Shown one piece after another: positions 40,589 to 49,035 of a stretch of 64,000 nucleotides of DNA. The stretch lies in contig NZ_JAIQDW010000022.1 of assembly GCF_020026925.1 (NCBI RefSeq), positions 1 through 64,000 on the forward strand. Direction: 5' to 3'. The notes beneath the pieces were generated by a model, which ran no database searches, was not told where the DNA came from, and saw only the letters and a program-made list of their open reading frames with translations. Made by a program: the position numbers and the translations under genes. Origin of the DNA: Flavobacterium hibisci (GTDB taxonomy: Bacteria; Bacteroidota; Bacteroidia; Flavobacteriales; Flavobacteriaceae). The first letter of the stretch is position 1. Each line of letters opens with the position of its first letter.

Positions 40589-41866
40589 ATGAACAAAACG
40601 GCGCAAATCAAAAAAAATCATCAATTTATTAAGTTTCGAAAATTAGTTATTGTTTCCTTATTAATTGGCTTTCTCTCTGCTTTTCTCGGAATTTCACTTA
40701 AAAGAATTACAGAATATTACGAGGAAATCTTCTTTCACGAAGTATCGGTAAATCCCATTTTTTATATCATTTTTCCCGTTTTCGGATTATCTGTAATTTA
40801 CTTTCTAAGACAATATCTTTTTAAGAAAAAAGAAAACAAAGGAATCAAAGAGGTTTTTGAAAGTACCGGTTCTAAATCTAAAAATTTACCTTCTTATAAA
40901 ATCCCTTCTCACTTCATCAACGGATTGTTAACTGTTATTTTTGGAGGCTCAACCGGAATCGAAGTTTCTACAGTAGTCGCCACTGCAACAATTGGGTCTG
41001 TAGCTCACGAAAAAGAAAATGTTTTCCGTCAATACAAAACCGAATTAATTTGTGCCGGAGTTGCTGCCGGAGTTACAGCATTATTCAGCAGTCCGATTGC
41101 AGGAATTTTGTTTGCTTTTGAAGTTATTTCAAGAAAAGTGACCCGGGCATTTATCATATCAAATGTCATAGCGGTTTCTATTGCTTTTGGATTACTTACT
41201 ATCCTAAAAGAAGGACCTCTGTTTGCTATTTCAATCACAACCTGGCATTTAAAAGCGATTCCGTATTTTATTCTTTTAGGAATTTTGGCCGGAATGAATT
41301 CTGTTTACCTGACCCGATGTGTTTTGTTTTTTAAATCCCAATTCGGAAAAATTGACAGGCATTATTACAAAATCATAATTGGCTCTGCGGTTTTAAGCAT
41401 CTCACTGTTTATTTTTCCGCAATTGTACGGAGAGGGATATCATGCAATTAAAACCAGTTTTATTGCTCCAAACCAAATTATGACATTTACTTTAGCGTTA
41501 ACTTTTATTGGTATATTACTCCTTAAACCCATTGTAACCTCCATTACATTAGCTTCCGGAGGCGATGGAGGAGTTTTTGCACCAAGCCTTTTTATAGGGG
41601 CTTTTTTAGGATTATTACTGGCTTCCGTTTTAAATACTTTTTTTCAGGTTCATGTAATTCCGGTTAACTTTATGATTATCGGAATGGCAGCGGTATTAAG
41701 TGCCAGCATCCATGCCCCTTTTACAGCTATATTTTTGGTATGCGGACTTACAAACGATTACACCTTATTTTTTCCTATTCTTGTTGTTTGTTTAATTTCG
41801 AAATACACTGCAAAAATGATTTATCCCTATACGGTATATAGTTATTCTCCAAGTATGACAAAATAA
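40589..41866 (+). CDS. ClC family chloride channel/transporter, divergent
   Basis: An inner-membrane anion protein with about 10-12 hydrophobic segments. Motifs: GGSTGIEVSTVVATATIGS (position of GREGP), PIAGILFAFEVISRK, GGDGGVFAPSLFIGAFLG (GxFxP). The gating Glu of E. coli ClC (E148, GREGP) aligns with Thr in GSTGI near residue 122, and the proton Glu (E203) with Val in FEVI. Both losses would favour a passive channel over an H+/Cl- exchanger; this depends on my alignment by eye. I start at ATG 40589 (MNKTAQIKKNHQF); ATG 40562 would add nine residues. Confidence 0.87.
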   Translation: MNKTAQIKKNHQFIKFRKLVIVSLLIGFLSAFLGISLKRITEYYEEIFFHEVSVNPIFYIIFPVFGLSVIYFLRQYLFKKKENKGIKEVFESTGSKSKNLPSYKIPSHFINGLLTVIFGGSTGIEVSTVVATATIGSVAHEKENVFRQYKTELICAGVAAGVTALFSSPIAGILFAFEVISRKVTRAFIISNVIAVSIAFGLLTILKEGPLFAISITTWHLKAIPYFILLGILAGMNSVYLTRCVLFFKSQFGKIDRHYYKIIIGSAVLSISLFIFPQLYGEGYHAIKTSFIAPNQIMTFTLALTFIGILLLKPIVTSITLASGGDGGVFAPSLFIGAFLGLLLASVLNTFFQVHVIPVNFMIIGMAAVLSASIHAPFTAIFLVCGLTNDYTLFFPILVVCLISKYTAKMIYPYTVYSYSPSMTK

Positions 41867-41974
41867 TTTCAGGCTAATAATCCATCGATTAACAGAATCT
41901 TAACCATTGTTACGTACAGCAAAGTGTATTTAAAAACATAACGAAAAATCAATTATAGCAAACAAAATTACAAA

Positions 41975-42577
41975 ATGCCTGTTCAAAAAATAAAAAGAGG
42001 ATATCGCAAAACACGTTATATTCTTTACAAAGAAACTCTAGTTGATTATAAAGAACATTTTTGGTCTTTTTTAGGATCATTTGTCGGTATTGGAATTCTG
42101 GCTTACATTCAATCGATGCATTTTTCAGGTAATGACGCGGTATATCTAATTGGTTCTTTTGGAGCTTCTAGCGTACTTGTATACGGAATTATTCAGAGTC
42201 CATTTTCTCAACCAAGGAATTTAGTTGGAGGACATTTAGTTTCAGCATTCATTGGTGTTACCGTTCATAAATTAGCACCGGATATTATCTGGATTGCAGC
42301 ACCTTTGGCAGTTTCACTCGCTATAATTTTAATGCAGATTACTAAAACTTTGCATCCGCCAGGAGGAGCGACTGCATTAATTGCGATCATTGGTTCGGAT
42401 AAAATAAAAAGTTTGGGTTATATGTACGTCTTTTCTCCGGTATTAATTGGCGTTTTAATTTTGCTCATTACAGCGCTAATATTCAATAACATGACTTCAA
42501 GCAGGGTTTATCCAAGCCATAGCACTTATCATAAACATTATCACAAAATCAGAAAACGACTGGCGAAAAAACAATAA
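41975..42577 (+). CDS. HPP family membrane protein
   Basis: A 200-residue protein with four hydrophobic helices and the family motif KTLHPPGGATALIAIIG (about 127-143). Other conserved stretches are YLIGSFGASSVLVYG and PRNLVGGHLVSAFIG. HPP proteins have been linked to nitrite transport in chloroplasts and cyanobacteria; bacterial roles are mostly unknown. It follows the ClC gene by 108 bp on the same strand. Confidence 0.9.
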   Translation: MPVQKIKRGYRKTRYILYKETLVDYKEHFWSFLGSFVGIGILAYIQSMHFSGNDAVYLIGSFGASSVLVYGIIQSPFSQPRNLVGGHLVSAFIGVTVHKLAPDIIWIAAPLAVSLAIILMQITKTLHPPGGATALIAIIGSDKIKSLGYMYVFSPVLIGVLILLITALIFNNMTSSRVYPSHSTYHKHYHKIRKRLAKKQ

Positions 42578-42662
42578 ACAGATTTGTTTTAGTGAATTTA
42601 ATTTTCCCTAAAATGTTTTCAACAAATCGTAATTACTAATTCATAAATCATAATTTATATTT

Positions 42663-42670
42663 TACCTTTG
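42663..42670 (+). promoter_or_regulatory. -7 promoter box of the pRiA4b-like gene
   Basis: TACCTTTG, 22 bp before the ATG at 42693. Confidence 0.55.
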
Positions 42671-42692
42671 GCTTTTCAAAAATACAAAGATT

Positions 42693-43235
42693 ATGGTTTA
42701 TAAATTTAGAGTAATCCTGGACGCCGAAGAAGATATTTTTAGAGACATTGCAATTCTTGAAGATGATACCCTTGAGGATTTACACAATGCAATTTTCAAC
42801 GCTTTTGGCTTTGACGGTTCTGAAGTGGCTTCATTTTATACTTGTGATGACACATGGAATCAGGAAGATGAAATTCCGCTTTTTGACACAGGAGATATTC
42901 CCGGCGAAATCAGAACCATGAACGATTATCCGTTATCTAGTATTTTAGACAAACAAAATACGAAGATTATATACGTTTATGATTTCATCAGCATGTGGAC
43001 TTTCTTAGTTGAACTGGCTGCTATCGAAGATGAACAAGTTGGAGTTACTTATCCCGAAACTTTATTTTCACACGGTGAAATGCCTGATGAAGCTACAGAA
43101 AAAAACTTCGAATCTGATGATATGCACAATGATATCTACGGTGAATTTGAAGATGATCTAGATGAAGACGATCTTGACATGTTCGAAGGAGACGACAGCT
43201 TTGAGGATTTCGGTTTTGAGGAGAATTGGAATTAG
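42693..43235 (+). CDS. Plasmid pRiA4b ORF-3-like protein
   Basis: A 180-residue acidic protein of the pRiA4b ORF-3 (IS1096 TnpR-like) family: YKFRVILDAEEDIFRDIAIL, DTLEDLHNAIFNAFGFDGSE, FYTCDDTWNQEDEIPLFDTG and YVYDFISMWTFLVEL. The last 50 residues are almost all Asp and Glu. The family name comes from mobile elements but the gene is common in chromosomes of this phylum; function unknown. Its stop is immediately followed by a CTAAG repeat arm. Confidence 0.85.
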   Translation: MVYKFRVILDAEEDIFRDIAILEDDTLEDLHNAIFNAFGFDGSEVASFYTCDDTWNQEDEIPLFDTGDIPGEIRTMNDYPLSSILDKQNTKIIYVYDFISMWTFLVELAAIEDEQVGVTYPETLFSHGEMPDEATEKNFESDDMHNDIYGEFEDDLDEDDLDMFEGDDSFEDFGFEENWN

Positions 43236-43239
43236 TTTT

Positions 43240-43281
43240 TTTTAAGGTTCTAAGGCTCTGAGCTGCTAAGTTTCTGAGGTT
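43240..43281. repeat. Left CTAAG-type arm of the S23 element
   Basis: TTAAGGTTCTAAGGCTCTG, AGCTGCTAAGTTTCTGAGG: CTAAG/CTGAG words at a period of exactly 8, starting 5 nt after the upstream stop. Reverse complement of the arm at 43691-43730. Confidence 0.75.
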
Positions 43282-43332
43282 TTTTTATTTTAGGAATTTT
43301 CTTATTTTTACTAAAATTTAAATTCAATAAAA

Positions 43333-43692
43333 ATGAGTGATTTCAGAAAACTTTTGATCTGGCAGAAATCAATGTCCTTGGTTACCAAAATTTATTATTC
43401 AACAAATAATTTTCCAAAAGAAGAAATCTTTGGATTAACTTCACAAATTAGACGTAGTTCGATTTCTATTCCAAGTAATATTGCAGAAGGATCTGGCAAA
43501 GAAAGTGACAAAGATCTTTTACGATTTTTAAATATTTCAGTTGGTTCTTTATTTGAAATGCAAACACAATTAGAAATCGCAAAAAATATCTCGTATCTAA
43601 AAGAAGACGATTTTAATAACTTATACGAGGATAGCCGTGAAGTAGAAAGAATGTTAGTTTCAATTATAAAAAAAATAAAATACAGAAACTAA
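43333..43692 (+). CDS. S23 family four-helix bundle protein
   Basis: A 119-residue protein of the family first found in 23S rRNA intervening sequences: FRKLLIWQKSMSLVTKIYYS, FPKEEIFGLTSQIRRSSISI, PSNIAEGSGKESDKDLLRFL and ISVGSLFEMQTQLEIAKNI. It folds as a four-helix bundle; its biochemical role is unknown. No rRNA is nearby. It is bounded by inverted CTAAG arms at 43240-43281 and 43691-43730 and fills the whole gap between two unrelated genes, so I treat it as a passenger of a repeat element. Confidence 0.9.
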   Translation: MSDFRKLLIWQKSMSLVTKIYYSTNNFPKEEIFGLTSQIRRSSISIPSNIAEGSGKESDKDLLRFLNISVGSLFEMQTQLEIAKNISYLKEDDFNNLYEDSREVERMLVSIIKKIKYRN

Positions 43693-43730
43693 ACCTTACT
43701 AACTTAACAACTTAGAACCTCAGCACCTAG
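43691..43730. repeat. Right CTAAG-type arm of the S23 element
   Basis: AAACCTTACTAACTTAACAA, CTTAGAACCTCAGCACCTAG; inverted relative to the left arm. It begins at the S23 stop codon and ends 4 nt before the next ATG (43735). Confidence 0.75.
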
Positions 43731-43734
43731 AAAT

Positions 43735-44793
43735 ATGATAAACCTTTTCAATACCCACATCGAAACTCTGGCGATACATCGCGTAGGAAATAAAAGCCGA
43801 AATGAAGCGATTTTTTTATCGGAACAGCCATTTAATTTAAATGATGAAATTGTACCATTAATTAAAGAGTATTTTTTTAAGCCTTTTAGAGAAAAAGAAG
43901 AAAATTATTATCAGTTTGCACACGAAGTAGATCTGGACTACAACGACATGTTTAAATTTGCAACTGAAATTTTTGCAAATCCATCAAGTGTTCAGGAAGT
44001 TTCAAAAAAAATCACGAAGCATTTATATGAACAGTCCAATCATCCGCATATTAAAAACGGAGAGGTTTACGTAACGTATTTGACTAATTTAAGCATTGAT
44101 AACAATGTAGTTGACGCGATTGGAATTTTTAAAAGCGAATTACAATCTGATTTTTTACAATTTGAAGAAAAAGACAGTAATCTTGAAATGATTTTACAGC
44201 AGGGAATCAACCTGAGTAAGTTAGATAAAGGATGCCTTATTTTTAATTACAAAAAAGAAGAAGGATACAAAATCTTAACCGTAGACAGCAACCGTTATGA
44301 TGCCCGTTACTGGCTTGAGCACTTTTTATCTGTGGATGCTTTTGAAGATGAAAACTTTATCACCAAAAAATATTTAAAATTCTGTCAAAACTTTGCGAAA
44401 GATGTTGTTTTACCAGCAGAAGACAAAAAAGAAGAAGTAATGTTTATGAACCGATCTGTGAATTATTTCGCTAAAAATGATCAGTTTGAAGAACAGAATT
44501 TCCTAAATGAAGTATTAGACAATCCTGATTTAATCCCCGAATTTAAAAACTATAAAGTCGATAAAGGAGAAAAATACAGCATCGAAGATGTTACCTCATT
44601 CCCTATTGCTAACGCAGCAGTTTCTGACGCCAGAAAATCGATTAAAAACGTGATTAATCTGGATACTCATATTCAGATTAAAATGGACTTTATTAATCCT
44701 GAAAGCGCAGAAAAATTTGTCGAAAAAGGCTGGGATGAAGAAAAACAAATGTATTACTACTTAGTATATTTCAACAAAGAAGAAAAAAACTAA
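43735..44793 (+). CDS. Nucleoid-associated protein (NA37/YejK-like)
   Basis: A 352-residue protein of the nucleoid-associated (37 kDa, YejK) family: FNTHIETLAIHRVGNKSRNE, PLIKEYFFKPFREKEENYY and AIGIFKSELQ are typical, with the VYVTYLTNLSIDNNVVDAIG core. It binds the nucleoid; precise function is unclear. The ATG lies 4 nt after a repeat arm, so its native leader was probably replaced or interrupted by the S23 element. Confidence 0.88.
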   Translation: MINLFNTHIETLAIHRVGNKSRNEAIFLSEQPFNLNDEIVPLIKEYFFKPFREKEENYYQFAHEVDLDYNDMFKFATEIFANPSSVQEVSKKITKHLYEQSNHPHIKNGEVYVTYLTNLSIDNNVVDAIGIFKSELQSDFLQFEEKDSNLEMILQQGINLSKLDKGCLIFNYKKEEGYKILTVDSNRYDARYWLEHFLSVDAFEDENFITKKYLKFCQNFAKDVVLPAEDKKEEVMFMNRSVNYFAKNDQFEEQNFLNEVLDNPDLIPEFKNYKVDKGEKYSIEDVTSFPIANAAVSDARKSIKNVINLDTHIQIKMDFINPESAEKFVEKGWDEEKQMYYYLVYFNKEEKN

Positions 44794-44825
44794 GGAGGAT
44801 TCATTTTCTATTACTTACTTAAACA

Positions 44826-44858
44826 AAAACGGCAATTAAATCTAATTGCCGTTTTTTT
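44826..44858. terminator. Bidirectional terminator
   Basis: AAAACGGCAATTA and TAATTGCCGTTTT around AATC, with A and T runs either side, between convergent genes. Confidence 0.85.
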
Positions 44859-44860
44859 TA

Positions 44861-45268
44861 TTATAGTTCAATTTTATTTTTCAGGTATTCAAGCATTTGC
44901 AAGGTTATAGGCTTAGAAAGAAAATCAATTATAATAGGATATTTTTTTGCTTTTGCTAAATCTTCAGGATTAATTGTAGAAGATAAAACGATAACATTAA
45001 TAGAATTAAACTCCTCATAATCAGACGTTGTAAAATGATCTAAAAACTCCCAGCCTCCCATAACAGGCATATTCAAATCCAGAAAGATCAATTGTGGCTT
45101 TTTTACCGGCTGATCTTTACTATATTTTAGAGTATTGAAATACGACAAAGCTTCCTCACCATTTTGAGCTGTGATGATTAAATCAGAAAAACCTGCTTTT
45201 GCAATTACTTTTTTAGACAGCATTAATGTAATAGGATCATCATCAATACATAAAATTTCTTCCAGCAT
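44861..45268 (-). CDS. Single-domain response regulator
   Basis: A 135-residue CheY-like receiver with no output domain. Acidic pocket IDDDP (8-12), phospho-acceptor Asp in LIFLDLNMPVMGGWEF (about residue 65), Thr/Ser in VIVLSSTINPED and Lys in FLSKPIT. It is 3 nt downstream of the PAS kinase gene, its likely phosphodonor. Confidence 0.93.
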   Translation of the reverse strand: MLEEILCIDDDPITLMLSKKVIAKAGFSDLIITAQNGEEALSYFNTLKYSKDQPVKKPQLIFLDLNMPVMGGWEFLDHFTTSDYEEFNSINVIVLSSTINPEDLAKAKKYPIIIDFLSKPITLQMLEYLKNKIEL

Positions 45269-45271
45269 AAA

Positions 45272-46981
45272 TTAATTTTTAAATGTTATGATAAATGAGG
45301 TTCCTTTATTGACCTCACTTTCAACAGTAATTGTCCCCCCCATAGTTTCAACCTGCGATTTAACAAGATACAAACCCAGACCTTTGCTATCGGGATAATT
45401 ATGAAATCTTTGGTATAATCCGAAAACTTTATCACCGTTTCTTTCTAGATCAATACCGATTCCATTATCAGTAAAAGTCAAAAAAACTGTCTGACCAACT
45501 TGTTCAGCGGTTATTGAAATTTTTAACTTTCTATTCTCAGATTTGTATTTAATCGAATTCGTTAACAAATTTAATAATATACTTTCAATATAAGCCTTAT
45601 TAGTATTAAGTAACGGAACTTTATCCAGCTTAAGTTTTATTATAGGCTTATGTGTCTCTATTTGAAAAGACAACTGACCAAATACATTTTCAAAAACCTC
45701 GGCCAGAGAAACCATTTCTTTCTGCATCGAAGGATTATCTTTTATAATGATAACCTTTACCAGATCATTAATTGTTTCATTTAAAAGATACGTTGACTTA
45801 TAAAAACCATTAAGAATTTCCTGTAACTCAGGGTTATCTATAGGTATATACTCAATCAGATTCAACAACCCCATTAAATTAGACAGTGGAGCCCTAAGGT
45901 TATGCGAAGTTATATACGAAAACTGCTTTAAGTCTTTATTATTCTGAGTCAATTCACGAATCAAATGTTCTTTTTCTGTTTCAAGTTTTCTTTCTTCTGT
46001 AATATCCTGCTGAATCGATATCCAATGTGACAAAACACCTTCTGAATTAAAAATTGGAATCATAGAAAAACGAACCCAATACTCCTTTTTATCTTTGCTG
46101 TAACTTATGGTTTCAATTAGACATTCCTTTTCTTCCTTGATAGCTTTTAATACTTTTTTTAATGCTTCAGAATCTGAATTTGGCCCTTTAAAAACATTTG
46201 GCGACTGCCCCAGGATTTCATCGGATTCGTAGCCAGACATTTTAGAAAAAGCAGGATTTACGTAAACAATTCTCGGAATTTTACCGTCAGTAGAATTTGC
46301 TTCTGTAATCAAAATAGAATCTTTAGACTGAATAATTACGGTTTCTAAAAGTTTAAGCCGCTGCTCCTCTTCTTTTTGTTTTGTGATATCCTGAATAGCC
46401 CCAATCATCCTGATAGCCTTGCCGTTTTCATCCTTTAAGAGAAACCCTCTGTCTAAAACATATTTATAGTTTCCGTCTGCACACCTGAAGCGATATTGAT
46501 CCTGCCATTTTTCAGTTTTCTGTTCAATAAAAGAATATAATTTAACAGACATCCTGATACTGTCTTCCGGATGAATTTTATCGAACCACCATTTCGATGT
46601 CACACCTACATCTTCGTGTTTATATCCAAAAACAGTTTCTATTCCTTTATTCCATGTAATGTAATCTTCCTGAATTCTCCAGTCCCATATCGTATCACTG
46701 GTAGCTTTTGCAACTATATCATACTTCTCATTAGACTCTTTAATCTCTTCATTAGTAAGCTGCATTTTTTTTAAAATGGAAATATTCTTATTTTCATTTT
46801 TAGATAAAATATAATTAAAAACCACTCCGGTAAAAAATATATAAATAATGTCTTTTATAAAACTAAGATAAAAGAATTCAGTTTTTAAAGCGTAGCAAAC
46901 CAGTAATTTATGACACAAGACAGCCATAAATAACGAAATGATAATATATATCAGCGTAATTTGTTTAGGTTTACTTTTCAT
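45272..46981 (-). CDS. PAS domain sensor histidine kinase
   Basis: A 569-residue membrane kinase. Two N-terminal hydrophobic segments (about 8-60), then two PAS/PAC units (KATSDTIWDWRIQEDYITWN to about 200 and EILGQSPNVFKGPNSDSE to about 335), a HisKA-like region with the unusual H-box FSYITSHNLRAPLSNLMGLL and a HATPase with LLNLLTNSIKYKSENRK, FTDNGIGIDLE and GLGLYLVKSQVETMGG. Signal unknown. It pairs with the receiver at 44861. Confidence 0.92.
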   Translation of the reverse strand: MKSKPKQITLIYIIISLFMAVLCHKLLVCYALKTEFFYLSFIKDIIYIFFTGVVFNYILSKNENKNISILKKMQLTNEEIKESNEKYDIVAKATSDTIWDWRIQEDYITWNKGIETVFGYKHEDVGVTSKWWFDKIHPEDSIRMSVKLYSFIEQKTEKWQDQYRFRCADGNYKYVLDRGFLLKDENGKAIRMIGAIQDITKQKEEEQRLKLLETVIIQSKDSILITEANSTDGKIPRIVYVNPAFSKMSGYESDEILGQSPNVFKGPNSDSEALKKVLKAIKEEKECLIETISYSKDKKEYWVRFSMIPIFNSEGVLSHWISIQQDITEERKLETEKEHLIRELTQNNKDLKQFSYITSHNLRAPLSNLMGLLNLIEYIPIDNPELQEILNGFYKSTYLLNETINDLVKVIIIKDNPSMQKEMVSLAEVFENVFGQLSFQIETHKPIIKLKLDKVPLLNTNKAYIESILLNLLTNSIKYKSENRKLKISITAEQVGQTVFLTFTDNGIGIDLERNGDKVFGLYQRFHNYPDSKGLGLYLVKSQVETMGGTITVESEVNKGTSFIITFKN

Positions 46982-47121
46982 TACTCAAATATAGGCAAAT
47001 AAACCAGACTGAACCAAACAGAATTGTGTTTAAATCTATTGAATTATTACTATTTCGTTAAACTAATTCGCTGGCATTACGTAAACTATCTTCAAAACGT
47101 TTTTTTTATCAAAATAAAGTG

Positions 47122-47129
47122 TACCTTTG
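47122..47129 (+). promoter_or_regulatory. typA -7 promoter box
   Basis: TACCTTTG, 19 bp before the typA ATG. Confidence 0.6.
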
Positions 47130-47148
47130 CGCCCATTAAAAATCACAG

Positions 47149-48945
47149 ATGGAATCTATTAGAAACATTGCAATTATTGCCCACGTCGATCACGGTAAAA
47201 CCACTTTGGTTGATAAAATTATGTATCACTGTCAGTTATTTCGTGAAAACGAAAACACAGGTGATTTAATTCTTGATAATAACGATTTAGAGCGTGAGAG
47301 AGGTATTACTATTACTTCTAAAAACGTTTCTGTTCAATATAAAGGGACAAAAATCAATATTATTGACACTCCAGGCCACGCCGATTTTGGAGGTGAAGTA
47401 GAGCGTGTATTGAACATGGCCGATGGTGTATGTTTACTTGTGGATGCTTTTGAAGGTCCGATGCCACAAACCCGTTTTGTATTACAAAAAGCTATTGACT
47501 TAGGTCTTAAGCCATGTGTAGTTATCAATAAAGTTGATAAAGAAAACTGTACTCCGGAAGAAGTGCATGAAAAAGTTTTCGACTTAATGTTCGAATTAGG
47601 TGCTACTGAAGAGCAATTGGATTTTCCAACTGTTTACGGTTCTGCTAAGAACAACTGGATGTCTGATGACTGGAAAGTTCAAACACAAAACATTGAGCCA
47701 TTATTAGATATGGTTATTGCAAATGTCCCTGCTCCAAAAGTTTCTGAAGGTACTCCACAAATGCTCATCACATCTTTAGATTTCTCTTCTTTTACAGGCC
47801 GTATCGCTATCGGACGTCTTGAAAGAGGAACTTTGAAAGAAGGAATGCCAATTTCTTTGGTAAAAAGAGATGGAAAAATCATCAAATCCAGAATTAAGGA
47901 ATTACACACTTTTGAAGGTTTAGGCCGTAGAAAAGTAGAAGAAGTTGTTGCTGGTGATATTTGTGCTGTTGTAGGTATTGAAGGTTTTGAAATTGGAGAT
48001 ACTATCGCTGACTTCGAAAATCCTGAGGCTTTACAAACTATTGCTATCGATGAGCCAACAATGTCTATGTTGTTTACCATTAACGACTCTCCTTTCTTTG
48101 GTAAAGAAGGTAAATTTGTTACTTCCAGACATATTCGTGAAAGATTAACAAAAGAGCTTGAGAAAAACTTAGCGATGAAAGTTGGAGAAACTGATTCTGC
48201 TGATAAATTCATGGTTTTTGGTCGCGGTGTACTACACTTATCAGTCCTTATTGAAACAATGAGAAGAGAAGGCTACGAACTTCAAATTGGTCAGCCACAG
48301 GTTATCATCAAAGAAATTGATGGTGTGAAATGTGAGCCAATTGAGGAATTAACAATCGACTTACCAGAAAACCTTTCAGGTAGAGCGGTTGAATTCGTAA
48401 CGATCCGTAAAGGAGAAATGCTTTCTATGGAAGGCAAAGGTGAGCGTATGATTGTTAAATTCAATATTCCATCCCGTGGAATTATTGGTTTAAGAAATCA
48501 ATTACTTACCGCTACGGCTGGTGAAGCTATTATGGCACACCGTTTCATCGGATACGAACCATACAAAGGAGAAATCCCAGGACGTAACAACGGTTCATTA
48601 ATCTCTATGGAAAACGGAAAAGCAATTCCTTACTCTATCGATAAATTACAGGATCGTGGTAAATTCTTCGTTGATCCAAACGAGGATATTTATGAAGGTC
48701 AGGTTATTGGAGAAAACACTCGTAGCGACGATATGACGGTTAACGTTACTAAAACGAAAAAACTTTCAAACGTACGTTCTTCTGGAGCTGATGATAAAGC
48801 CAGAATTATTCCTGCTATCAAATTCTCTTTAGAAGAAGCTTTAGAATATATTCAAAAAGACGAGTACGTTGAAGTTACTCCAAAATCTCTTCGTTTAAGA
48901 AAGATTTACTTAAGTGAAACTGACAGAAAAAGATATAAAATCTAA
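47149..48945 (+). CDS. typA: Ribosome-associated translational GTPase TypA/BipA
   Basis: GTPase of the EF-G/LepA family that binds the 70S ribosome and assists 50S assembly and growth under stress. The 598-residue protein has G1 IIAHVDHGKTTL, G2 RERGITITSKN, G3 DTPGHADFGGEVERV, G4 VINKVD, then the TypA-specific C-terminal GRAVEFVTIRKGEM and RGIIGLRNQLLTATAGEAI. Normal length. Monocistronic, own promoter and terminator. Confidence 0.97.
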   Translation: MESIRNIAIIAHVDHGKTTLVDKIMYHCQLFRENENTGDLILDNNDLERERGITITSKNVSVQYKGTKINIIDTPGHADFGGEVERVLNMADGVCLLVDAFEGPMPQTRFVLQKAIDLGLKPCVVINKVDKENCTPEEVHEKVFDLMFELGATEEQLDFPTVYGSAKNNWMSDDWKVQTQNIEPLLDMVIANVPAPKVSEGTPQMLITSLDFSSFTGRIAIGRLERGTLKEGMPISLVKRDGKIIKSRIKELHTFEGLGRRKVEEVVAGDICAVVGIEGFEIGDTIADFENPEALQTIAIDEPTMSMLFTINDSPFFGKEGKFVTSRHIRERLTKELEKNLAMKVGETDSADKFMVFGRGVLHLSVLIETMRREGYELQIGQPQVIIKEIDGVKCEPIEELTIDLPENLSGRAVEFVTIRKGEMLSMEGKGERMIVKFNIPSRGIIGLRNQLLTATAGEAIMAHRFIGYEPYKGEIPGRNNGSLISMENGKAIPYSIDKLQDRGKFFVDPNEDIYEGQVIGENTRSDDMTVNVTKTKKLSNVRSSGADDKARIIPAIKFSLEEALEYIQKDEYVEVTPKSLRLRKIYLSETDRKRYKI

Positions 48946-48965
48946 TTATATTAAATTTCAACATT

Positions 48966-49007
48966 AAATCCCAAACTCCAGACAATAATGAGTTTGGGAT
49001 TTTTTTA
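48966..49007 (+). terminator. typA terminator
   Basis: AAATCCCAAACTC (48966-48978) with GAGTTTGGGATTT (48990-49002), then T run. Confidence 0.88.
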
Positions 49008-49035
49008 ACTGTTTTTGAATCGGAGTTTCAAAAAA

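Noticed and set aside
47679..48212. 177-codon minus-strand frame inside typA
   Set aside because: Shadow of the conserved typA frame.
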